From contig NZ_KN196470.1 in the NCBI RefSeq assembly GCF_000761445.1, forward strand, positions 1,162,823-1,226,822: a stretch of 64,000 nt of DNA. The letters are read 5' to 3'. This DNA comes from Oleiagrimonas soli. Lineage in GTDB: Bacteria; Pseudomonadota; Gammaproteobacteria; Xanthomonadales; Rhodanobacteraceae. Shown here piece by piece: positions 57,457 through 64,000 of this stretch. Numbering within the stretch: the stretch's first letter is position 1; every line of letters starts with the position of its first letter. Below the pieces are notes generated by a model, which worked only from the letters and a program-made list of their open reading frames with translations, was not told the origin of the DNA and searched no databases. The position numbers and the translations under genes are program-made.

Positions 57457-58289
57457 GGAGACGCTCCGGGGACATGGGAGGGGGCGGTGTGCGACAGGCC
57501 TTCGGCCAGGGTCGCGGCGGACAGTTCGCCGACATGGATGTTGCGCACGATGCCATCGGCATCGACGAACAGCGTGGTCGGCGTGCCACGCAGGTCGAAG
57601 TGCTTCGCCAGTTGCTGCGCGTCGTCGATCAGCACGTTTCTCGGCGCGTGCGGAAGCTGTTGCAGATAGGCGCGCACCGTGGCCGGCGATTCGGCCTGGT
57701 CGACGAACACGACATGCGTGCCGGGCATGCGCGCCTGCGCGTCGATCAGCATTGGCATCTCGCGTCGGCACGGCGGGCACCAGGTCGCCCACAGGTTGAC
57801 GACCGTCGGCTGACCGCGGAAATCTTTCAGGGAGACCGATGCGCCGTCGAGCGTGTGCAGGGTCAGGTCGGGCAGCGGGCGCTGCATGGCGGCCGAGAGC
57901 TGCGTCACCGCCAGCGTCACGACCAGCCAGACGGCCAGACCGAATCCTCCGGCCGCGGCCAGCGGCACGCGCAGCGCGCGCCGTCGCGCCATGAACAGGC
58001 CGAGCACGATCAGCAGCGCGACCACGCCCGGCCAGGCCAGAAAGCCGCCGTCGCGCACGTTCAGGATGCTCCACGGTTGCGACGCATAGTCGGGCCAGCG
58101 GCGCACCACGAAACCCAGTCGCGCGACCAGCAGGGCGATCAGCAAGGCGATCCACAGCGGCGTCTGCACGGCCACGCCGCGACGCTTTTCCATCGAGCCC
58201 GCCGCGATCATGGCTACTGCCACGGCGGCCAGCAGCACCAGCAGCGGCGCCTGGAACAGAAAGGGGCCGATGGCCACGCCCTTATTCAT
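57453..58289 (-). CDS. TlpA-like thioredoxin fused to a degenerate Lgt-like membrane domain
   Basis: The 278-residue protein has four to five membrane helices (1-135) and a periplasmic thioredoxin domain (about 140-275) with NLWATWCPPCRREMP, Cys171 and Cys174, and the cis-Pro motif LRGTPTTLFVD. The membrane part resembles prolipoprotein diacylglyceryl transferase: ARLGFVVRRWPDYASQPW, then RDGGFLAWPGV and LGLFMARR correspond to Lgt ARLGYV, WDGGMSFHGG and FARR. The Lgt catalytic His of SFHGG is replaced (LAWPG) and the later GRLGNF region is missing, so it cannot act as Lgt. It is coupled to dsbG by TTGA. No membrane electron donor such as DsbD is in the window. Confidence 0.82.
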   Translation of the reverse strand: MNKGVAIGPFLFQAPLLVLLAAVAVAMIAAGSMEKRRGVAVQTPLWIALLIALLVARLGFVVRRWPDYASQPWSILNVRDGGFLAWPGVVALLIVLGLFMARRRALRVPLAAAGGFGLAVWLVVTLAVTQLSAAMQRPLPDLTLHTLDGASVSLKDFRGQPTVVNLWATWCPPCRREMPMLIDAQARMPGTHVVFVDQAESPATVRAYLQQLPHAPRNVLIDDAQQLAKHFDLRGTPTTLFVDADGIVRNIHVGELSAATLAEGLSHTAPSHVPGASP

Positions 58290-58533
58290 GGGGGCAGGTT
58301 CGATCCGTGATGTGGAGCGGGCGACGTAGCGGCACGATGGTGGGGAACCGGACGAGTGACAAAGGTACATCCTAGAGGTTCGCGGTTCGGCGCGTGAAGC
58401 CGTGTGACGTCATGTCGCTTGCCGGATTCCGTGCGGCATGCGGGTACGCGGTCGATCCGTGGATGCTCCGTTGCGTGTCGAGCGAGGCATCGAGCGAGCC
58501 CCGGCACGGTTGAATGTGTGTCGGGCGCGAGAT

Positions 58534-58572
58534 GCATCGACCGTCACGACAGGACGCCATGACGGTCGATGC
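58534..58572 (-). terminator. 13-bp perfect hairpin after the CocE-type gene
   Basis: GCATCGACCGTCA at 58534-58546 pairs exactly with TGACGGTCGATGC at 58560-58572 around a 13-base loop. On the minus strand it lies 11 bases behind the stop, without a T-run. The rest of the 58290-58583 gap shows no gene or other structure. Confidence 0.6.
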
Positions 58573-58583
58573 TGATGTCCTCG

Positions 58584-60557
58584 TCAGCGCTTCTCGACCA
58601 TCGGCAGCTCGACGTAGCTGGCCTCGCCCGGCGCGTGGTAGATGCGCTGCGTGGCTTTCACGTAGTCGGACGGCTTGGCGAAGAAGATGTTCTTCACGTA
58701 GGTCTGCGGGTTGCGGTCGTACAGCGGGAACCAGCTCGACTGCACCTGCACCATGATGCGGTGACCCTTGCGGAACATGTGGTTCGCCGTGGGCAGATCG
58801 AAGCGGTACAGCAGCGGTTTGTTCGGCGTCAGCGGCTGCGGATGGGCGTAGCTCTCGCGATAGCGGCCGCGGAAGATGTCCATCGCCACGGCCAGCTGGT
58901 AGCCGCCCATCTGCGGGTCGCCGGCGACCTGGTCCGGGTACACGTCGATCAGCTTCACCACCCAGTCCGAGTCGCTGCCGCTGGTCGATGCGACCAGATG
59001 CACCTTGGGCATGCCGGCGATGGTGACGTCATGGTCGAGCACCGGCGAGACGAAGGTCGCCACGTCGGTGCGGCCGGAGAACGTGCGCTGATCGTCGACC
59101 AGCCACTGCGGCCAGGTCAGACCGCCGTCATAGCCGACCGGCTGGCTCGGGCGTGCGCGGTAAGGCACCGGCTTGGCCGGATCGGAGACGTAGCTGGTGT
59201 CCTTGGCTTCCGACGCGGTGGGCGCGGCAAAACCGGCCTTGCCGTCGGCGTGCAGGTAGAACGGCGTCGCCTGGATCGAGCAGCCGCTGGCACAGCCGGA
59301 CGGCCACGACTGCAGGCGCTCCCAGCGGTTGGCGCCGGTGCGGTAGGCGGTGACCGGCGCGACCGGATTCGGCGGAGCGTCGTCCTTCAGGTAATGCGCC
59401 AGGAACGGCGCCAGGATGTGCTTGCGGAAGTAGGCGCCGGTGTCGCTGCCGAACTTCAGCGCGCCCAGCGAGGAGGCGTCCTCGATCTCCTGGCCGTGGT
59501 GCCACGGCCCCATCACCAGGTAGACCATGTCGTTGTGCGTGTCCTTGGGCTTCAGCGCGCGGTACACGGCCGGCGCGCCGTAGATGTCCTCCTGGTCCCA
59601 CAGGCTGTGCACCAGCATCACCGGCACCTTCAGCGGCTGCTTGGCCAGCACCTTGTCCATCGCCTGCTGCTGCCAGAAACTGTCGTAGGCCGGGTGTTCG
59701 ACGATCTTGTTCCAGAAGCCCAGCTGCTCCATGCCGTAGGCCTTGCCCATCGCGCCGGCCGAGCCGTAGTGCATGTACAGGTCGTAGTCGTCGTGGAACG
59801 CGCTCCACCAGTGCTGGGTGTTGTCGCGCGTGGCTTCCTGTTCGTAGATGTACGGCATGTTCTGCTGACGGAACGCGCCGTGGTGGAACCAGTCGTCGCC
59901 CATCCAGCCGTCGACCATCGGATTCATCGGCACCGACACCTTCAAGGCCGGGTGCGGGTGCACCAGCGCCATCAGCGGCTCGAAGCCGTCATAAGAAATG
60001 CCCAGGATGCCGACCTTGCCGTTGCTCTCGGGCAGGTGCTTCACCAGCCAGTCGATGGTGTCCCAGGTATCGGTCGATTCGTCCACCGGCGTGTCGTTGA
60101 GCGGCCCGCGCAGCGGCCGGTTCATCACGTAGTCGCCTTCCGATCCGTACTTGCCGCGGATGTCCTGGATCACGCGGATGTAGCCGCCGTCGATGATGGT
60201 GTCGACCGCGTTGTCGTAGCCCTGCAACGCGGGTCCCATGTGCGCGCTCTGGTGCCCGTCGACCATGTGCGTGACCATGCCGGAGGCGTCGTACGGTGTG
60301 CGCGTGAGCAGGATCGGTGCGTCCTTGGCCCCCTTCGGGATCACGATGACCGTATGCAGGTGCACGCCGTCGCGCATCGGGATCATCACGTCGCGGATGG
60401 TGTAGTCGAAGGCCTCGCGCGACGGCTTGAACTGCGTCGGCGTCTCGCTCTTCAGTTGCGGATACAGCGGTCGCAGCGCGACAGCCGCCTGGGAGGCGAT
60501 CGTCAGGCAACCGCCAACGATCAATGCGGTACAGAAATGGCGGAGGGAACGTTTCAC
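58584..60557 (-). CDS. exported CocE/NonD family hydrolase (alpha-amino-acid ester hydrolase / X-Pro peptidase-like)
   Basis: The 657-residue protein has a signal peptide (about 1-27), an alpha/beta hydrolase domain beginning VMIPMRDGVHLHTVIVIPKG, the nucleophile Ser188 in GISYDGF, a cap domain rich in Trp and His (WMGDDWFHHGAF), MLVHSLWDQEDIYG for the acid and GPWHHG for the His, then a C-terminal jelly-roll (from about 430). This is the layout of alpha-amino-acid ester hydrolases and glutaryl-7-ACA acylases, where the GxSYxG motif is typical. The start is GTG at 60557 with AGGGG upstream. Natural substrate unknown. Confidence 0.88.
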   Translation of the reverse strand: MKRSLRHFCTALIVGGCLTIASQAAVALRPLYPQLKSETPTQFKPSREAFDYTIRDVMIPMRDGVHLHTVIVIPKGAKDAPILLTRTPYDASGMVTHMVDGHQSAHMGPALQGYDNAVDTIIDGGYIRVIQDIRGKYGSEGDYVMNRPLRGPLNDTPVDESTDTWDTIDWLVKHLPESNGKVGILGISYDGFEPLMALVHPHPALKVSVPMNPMVDGWMGDDWFHHGAFRQQNMPYIYEQEATRDNTQHWWSAFHDDYDLYMHYGSAGAMGKAYGMEQLGFWNKIVEHPAYDSFWQQQAMDKVLAKQPLKVPVMLVHSLWDQEDIYGAPAVYRALKPKDTHNDMVYLVMGPWHHGQEIEDASSLGALKFGSDTGAYFRKHILAPFLAHYLKDDAPPNPVAPVTAYRTGANRWERLQSWPSGCASGCSIQATPFYLHADGKAGFAAPTASEAKDTSYVSDPAKPVPYRARPSQPVGYDGGLTWPQWLVDDQRTFSGRTDVATFVSPVLDHDVTIAGMPKVHLVASTSGSDSDWVVKLIDVYPDQVAGDPQMGGYQLAVAMDIFRGRYRESYAHPQPLTPNKPLLYRFDLPTANHMFRKGHRIMVQVQSSWFPLYDRNPQTYVKNIFFAKPSDYVKATQRIYHAPGEASYVELPMVEKR

Positions 60558-60621
60558 GGACTACCCCTGAATGAACGACCGAACGCAAACATAGCGCGGT
60601 TCCGGTCCGCATGCATCGGGG

Positions 60622-60637
60622 GGCGTTACGTAACGCC
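60622..60637. promoter_or_regulatory. perfect 16-bp palindrome upstream of the CocE-type gene
   Basis: GGCGTTACGTAACGCC is fully self-complementary without a loop, about 65 bases upstream of the GTG start at 60557. A related half-site GGCGTGACGC follows at 60641-60650. The form suits an operator for a dimeric repressor. A weak -10-like TATGTT lies between it and the start on the minus strand. Confidence 0.45.
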
Positions 60638-60668
60638 GGAGGCGTGACGCAGGTCGGTTTTCGGCCGA

Positions 60669-61481
60669 TCAGGAGTCCTTGGCGTCCTCGAACACTGCAA
60701 ACATGCCCGCGTAGGGCTTGGTCATGAACAGCGGCGGGCCGAAGTAGTCGCCGTGGTCGTAGAACTGCGAGATGGTGCCGTCCAGATACAGCGCGTCGCG
60801 GCAGCCCAGCTTCTCGCGGAACAGCCGCGCGAAGGCGTGGAAATTCACCGGCGTTTCACTGATCGCGAACACCACCCGGTCGGGCGTGGGTGCGCAGACG
60901 CCGCTGCGCCATTTCAGGCTGCTGGAATCGGCCAGGAAATGTGGATTGAGCGCGCCGTCGATGACCAGCATCGGGCCGGATTGCGTGGCGAGGCGTGGAT
61001 CGGGATGCTGGGCGCGGTAGTCGTCGGTGCTCAGCACGCGGGCGTGGTTCTGCCGGTCGATCAGGAACACGCCGTTGGGCTGCAGGGAAAAGTTGCCCGC
61101 GCTGGGGTCGCCGTGCGCGGTGTTGAGCGGTTTCAGCACCTTGCCGTGCTCGACGTACAGTCCCAGCGGCGCGCCCTTGTGATCGTAGATGCCGGCGTTG
61201 GCCGCGAAGCGCAGGATTTTGCCGTGCTGCTTGCCCCAGTCGCGCAGCGCGTCGATGCCAGCAAACGGCTGGCCGGTGTCCGGGTTGCGCCAGTGCAGCG
61301 TCAGTTCGCTGTGACGCAAGTCGACCGTCACCACGCGGTACGCCGCGCCGTCGAAGCGCACCTGCTCGCCGGTTTGCGCCGCGCGCGAACCGCAGCCCGC
61401 CAGCGCCGTCAAGCACAGCAGCAGGGCGGGCAGCATGCGACGCAGGACGCGACGGCGGGCAGGGGGCGTAAAACGGTTCAT
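60669..61481 (-). CDS. lipoprotein with phosphodiester glycosidase (NAGPA/YigE-like) domain
   Basis: The 270-residue protein has a basic start, a hydrophobic signal and lipobox LAGC (Cys about residue 30), then a domain of the phosphodiester glycosidase type: FAANAGIYDHKGAPLGLYVEHG, NFSLQPNGVFLID, ATQSGPMLVIDG, RSGVCAPTPDRVVFAIS and ALYLDGTISQFY. These match the family of human NAGPA and bacterial YigE/NagPA-like proteins, which remove sugars from phosphodiesters. In bacteria the substrate is unknown; a cell-envelope sugar phosphate is plausible. It lies upstream of the CocE-type gene and divergent from the Nudix gene. Confidence 0.85.
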   Translation of the reverse strand: MNRFTPPARRRVLRRMLPALLLCLTALAGCGSRAAQTGEQVRFDGAAYRVVTVDLRHSELTLHWRNPDTGQPFAGIDALRDWGKQHGKILRFAANAGIYDHKGAPLGLYVEHGKVLKPLNTAHGDPSAGNFSLQPNGVFLIDRQNHARVLSTDDYRAQHPDPRLATQSGPMLVIDGALNPHFLADSSSLKWRSGVCAPTPDRVVFAISETPVNFHAFARLFREKLGCRDALYLDGTISQFYDHGDYFGPPLFMTKPYAGMFAVFEDAKDS

Positions 61482-61567
61482 GGCTGCATGGTCGCGTTCG
61501 GCGGAAGGCCGCGCAAGCGGGCCTGTCGGAACCGTTCATGTTCGACGGAGGCTTCCGACGCGTGCGC

Positions 61568-61573
61568 TAGAAT
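61568..61573 (+). promoter_or_regulatory. candidate -10 box of the Nudix gene
   Basis: GCTAGAATGG contains TAGAAT, a 5-of-6 -10 element, 24 bases before the start codon. No good -35 box is at proper distance. Confidence 0.4.
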
Positions 61574-61597
61574 GGGGCTTTTCGCGCGGTCCCCGTC

Positions 61598-62086
61598 ATG
61601 CCCTATACGCCCATCATCGGTACGCTTGGCTACGTCCTCTCGCCCGACCGCGAACGGGTGCTGATGATCCATCGCAACGCGCGCAAGGATGACCATCATC
61701 TGGGCAAATACAACGGCCTCGGCGGCAAGCTGGAGCCGAACGAGGACGTCGCCGCCGGCATGCGCCGCGAGATTCGCGAGGAGTCGGGCATCGAATGCGT
61801 GTCGATGCAACTGCGCGGCACCATCAGCTGGCCGGGCTTCGGCAAGCACGGCGAGGACTGGCTGGGCTTCATCTTCCTGATCGACGGTTTCGAGGGCGAA
61901 CCGCACGAGGGCAACCACGAAGGCACGCTGGAATGGGTGCCGCGCGCGCGGCTGATGGAGTTGCCGATGTGGGAAGGGGATCGGCATTTCCTGCCGCTGG
62001 TGTTCGACGACGATCCGCGGCCGTTTCATGGGGTGATGCCTTACACGAACGGGCGAATGCAGTCATGGGCGTTCAGTCGGTTCTGA
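61598..62086 (+). CDS. Nudix hydrolase (8-oxo-dGTP diphosphatase / MutT-like)
   Basis: The 162-residue protein has a complete Nudix box, GGKLEPNEDVAAGMRREI followed by REESGI, fitting GX5EX7REUXEEXGU. The preceding HHLGKYNGLGGK and following ISWPGFGKHGEDWLGFIF resemble the human MTH1 and bacterial MTH1-like oxidised purine nucleotide hydrolases. The likely role is cleaning oxidised nucleotides from the pool; the exact substrate cannot be told. ATG 61598 is the only reasonable start. Confidence 0.88.
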   Translation: MPYTPIIGTLGYVLSPDRERVLMIHRNARKDDHHLGKYNGLGGKLEPNEDVAAGMRREIREESGIECVSMQLRGTISWPGFGKHGEDWLGFIFLIDGFEGEPHEGNHEGTLEWVPRARLMELPMWEGDRHFLPLVFDDDPRPFHGVMPYTNGRMQSWAFSRF

Positions 62087-62425
62087 GTTTCGATTCGCAG
62101 GGTTCTTACCGAGGCGTGTGGTCCTTGAGTTTCGTCCGGCTGCGCCGTCCAAGTGACGGCTTGAGCTTGTCCCATGGAAGTCACCAAGACAAGGTCGCCG
62201 TCAGCGTCCGTGCCTTCCCGCCCTGCGGACCCCAGGTTTTCTTCGGGTTCTGGGGCGTCTGCTGCACATCTCTGTGCGCCACCCTGTGGGCCCACCCTCC
62301 GCCGCTACCGCAGGGCTAAGGCTCGGAGTCGGAGGATTCGACAGGCACGCATTTCCTCCGCCCCTTCAGCCGCGAAGGAACAGCCTGCGTCCCTTGGACG
62401 CATGGGACCGATATACCGCTGTAGA
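62087..62425. other. 339-base gap without a supported gene
   Basis: The stretch between the Nudix gene and dbpA carries no gene I can support. A short hairpin GCCGTC-CAAGT-GACGGC at 62144-62160 could end the Nudix transcript. The remainder is less GC-skewed than coding DNA around it and looks like a remnant or dispersed repeat. One forward frame (to about 62319) reads as a Cys/Trp/Pro-rich peptide without any domain. Confidence 0.4.
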
Positions 62426-63820
62426 TCAGCCCAGCGCGCGAACGCGGAAGTTGCGTCCCTTGATGCGGCCGTCGCGTAGTCGCTGCAGCGCCTTGCCGGC
62501 GAGATCGCGGCGGATGGCGACGTAGGCGCGGGTGGCGTAGACGTCGATCTTGCCGATGGCCTCGGCCTTCAGGCCGGCCTCGCCGGTCAGCGCGCCGAGG
62601 ATGTCGCCGGGGCGCAGCTTGTCCCGGCGGCCGGCATCGATCACCACCGTTTTCATCGGCGCCAGGTGCAGGGTCTTGGCGGATGGTGGCGCCAGTTTCA
62701 GCGGACGCCATGGCAGCGGCTGGCCCTGCATCTCCTCGATGTTCAGGGTCTTGGGCCTTTCGCGCGGCGTGCACAGGGTGATGGCTACGCCGCTCTCGCC
62801 GGCGCGGGCGGTGCGGCCGATGCGATGCACATGGGTGTCGGGGTCGTGGGCCACGTCATAGCTGATGACCAGCGGCAGACCGATGATGTCGAGTCCGCGC
62901 GCGGCCACGTCCGTGGCCACCAGCACGGCACAACTGCGGTTGGCGAAGCGCACCAGCACTTCCTCGCGGTCGCGCTGATCCATATCGCCGTGCAGGGCCA
63001 GCGCAGAGAATCCGCGCTGATCCAGGTCCCTGGCCACGGCGTCCACGTCGCGACGCATGTTGCAGAACACCAGCGCATGCGCGCCTTCGGCACTGCGCTC
63101 GTGCGCGGCGGACAGCAGCTGTGCCAGCGCGTCGGCCTTGCGCGCGGGGTCGACTTCGTGAAAGCGCTGCTCGATGGCCGGCTGTTGCGCGGCCGGCGCA
63201 TCCACGGTCACCGTCACTGGATCGCGCTGCAGACGCGTGCTGACGGCACGGATCGCGTCGGGATACGTGGCCGAAAAAAGCAGGGTCTGATGGTTCTTGG
63301 CGATGCGCCCGACGATGTCGTCGATGGCCTCACCGAAGCCCATGTCCAGCATGCGGTCGGCCTCGTCCAGCACCAGCATCTTGATGCCTCCGCCGTGCAG
63401 GCTCTGTCGCTTGAGATGCTCCTGCACGCGTCCTGGGGTGCCGACCACGATATGCGGGTCGTGCGTCAGCGAGGCCAGTTGCGGCCCCAGCGGCATGCCG
63501 CCGCACAAGGTCAGCACCTTCACGTTGGGAATGTTGGCCGCCAGCCTGCGGACGGTCTTGCTGACCTGATCGGCCAGTTCGCGCGTCGGGCACAGCACCA
63601 GCGCCTGCAACCGGATCGTGTCCGCATCCAGCGCCTGCAGCAGCCCCAGCCCGAACGCCGCCGTCTTGCCGCTGCCGGTCACGGCCTGCGCGATCACATC
63701 GCGACCATCCAGGATCGGCGGCAGGCCGCGTGCCTGCACCGGGGTCATCTCGGCATAGCCAAGGGTCGCCACGCTGTCGAGCAGCGCGGGCTTGAGGGGG
63801 AGGGAAGTGAAGGCGGTCAT
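62426..63820 (-). CDS. dbpA: ATP-dependent RNA helicase DbpA
   Basis: DbpA is a DEAD-box helicase activated by helix 92 of 23S rRNA and acts in 50S assembly. The 464-residue protein (E. coli 457) has the Q motif (YAEMTPVQARGLPPIL), Walker A AVTGSGKT, PTRELA, TPGR, the box DEAD as LDEADRMLDMGF, SAT, FCNMRRD, ARGLDI and HRIGRTARAGESG. It ends in the DbpA-specific RNA-binding domain with GRRDKLRPGDILGALTGEAG and KIDVYATRAYVAIRRDLA, which separates DbpA from other DEAD-box proteins. ATG 63820 (MTAF, as in E. coli) is preferred over a start 18 bases upstream. The 180 bases after it to the window edge hold no recognisable gene. Confidence 0.95.
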   Translation of the reverse strand: MTAFTSLPLKPALLDSVATLGYAEMTPVQARGLPPILDGRDVIAQAVTGSGKTAAFGLGLLQALDADTIRLQALVLCPTRELADQVSKTVRRLAANIPNVKVLTLCGGMPLGPQLASLTHDPHIVVGTPGRVQEHLKRQSLHGGGIKMLVLDEADRMLDMGFGEAIDDIVGRIAKNHQTLLFSATYPDAIRAVSTRLQRDPVTVTVDAPAAQQPAIEQRFHEVDPARKADALAQLLSAAHERSAEGAHALVFCNMRRDVDAVARDLDQRGFSALALHGDMDQRDREEVLVRFANRSCAVLVATDVAARGLDIIGLPLVISYDVAHDPDTHVHRIGRTARAGESGVAITLCTPRERPKTLNIEEMQGQPLPWRPLKLAPPSAKTLHLAPMKTVVIDAGRRDKLRPGDILGALTGEAGLKAEAIGKIDVYATRAYVAIRRDLAGKALQRLRDGRIKGRNFRVRALG

Positions 63821-64000
63821 GCGACATGATCGCATCAATCCGCAGTGGCTCCGAGCACCTTGAGCCGTGGCCGTCCATCGGGCATCTGGCGGTCACGGCG
63901 TGTACTCGTCAAACGTGCCCTGATCGAGGGTGTCGGCAAGCCGAACCCGATTCAAACGGGGGGGGAACCTGGGCCGCTTGCCATCAGAGCATCACTCTGC

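Noticed and set aside
58569-60647. A 692-codon plus-strand frame opposite the CocE-type gene
   Set aside because: Its boundaries track the real gene and the protein is low-complexity Val/His/Arg sequence.
63940-63970. TTCAAAC near a G-run as the T-arm of a tRNA
   Set aside because: The flanking bases do not form a five-pair stem and no acceptor or anticodon arm is present.

Overview
The window is a high-GC, densely coded bacterial chromosome segment. It carries 54 protein-coding genes (one cut by the left edge) and I saw no rRNA, tRNA, CRISPR array, insertion sequence or phage gene. Gene content and order point to a gammaproteobacterium of the order Xanthomonadales: rlmH-maf-rng-yhdP-tldD-darP-pmbA, accA-dnaE-rnhB-lpxB-lpxA-fabZ-lpxD-bamA-rseP-dxr-cdsA-uppS-frr-pyrH-tsf-rpsB divergent from map-glnD-dapD-dapE, and DUF1631 next to PilZ. 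A Rhodanobacteraceae-like member is my inference from the secreted sedolisins, phospholipase C-like enzyme and laccase; no marker gene in the window settles the genus.

Layout. 1-15,000: the end of rlmH, a small membrane protein, maf, rng (RNase G), yhdP, tldD, then a tandem pair of secreted S53 (sedolisin) peptidases placed between tldD and darP, then pmbA and a DUF4870 membrane protein. 15,000-24,000: minus-strand xseB-ispA, a secreted small protein and tilS; plus-strand phospholipase C/AcpA-like enzyme and a Tat-exported CotA-like multicopper oxidase; minus-strand NYN protein and an unknown exported thioredoxin-fold protein. 23,800-43,500: a 17-gene minus-strand block for fatty-acid, lipid A, outer-membrane, isoprenoid and translation functions. 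43,800-52,200: plus-strand map, glnD, a DsrE-family protein, dapD, an ArsC-like protein, a VIT1-type transporter, a small P-loop kinase-like protein and dapE. 52,300-63,800: accessory and envelope genes, namely PilZ/DUF1631, an exported hydrolase with a DUF3298 lipoprotein, a dsbG/TlpA-like redox pair, a CocE-type hydrolase, a phosphodiester glycosidase lipoprotein, a Nudix hydrolase and the dbpA helicase.

How the genes work together. The large minus-strand block is an envelope factory: acetyl-CoA carboxylase alpha and FabZ feed acyl chains; LpxA, LpxD and LpxB build lipid A; Dxr, IspA, UppS and CdsA supply isoprenoid and phospholipid precursors; BamA and RseP assemble and monitor the outer membrane. 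Frr, PyrH, Tsf and S2 belong to translation and nucleotide supply. DapD and DapE supply diaminopimelate for peptidoglycan and lysine, and GlnD senses nitrogen. TldD and PmbA form the TldD/E protease. The accessory genes are mostly exported hydrolases and redox enzymes.

Points that deserve most attention are: the mosaic tandem sedolisins with a shared upstream element; a TlpA-like thioredoxin fused to what looks like a degenerate Lgt membrane domain and translationally coupled to a lipoprotein DsbG; the TGATG-coupled DUF1631/PilZ pair; a VIT1 transporter whose ferritin-like domain has lost likely iron ligands; and a long rpsB leader with an opposing promoter.
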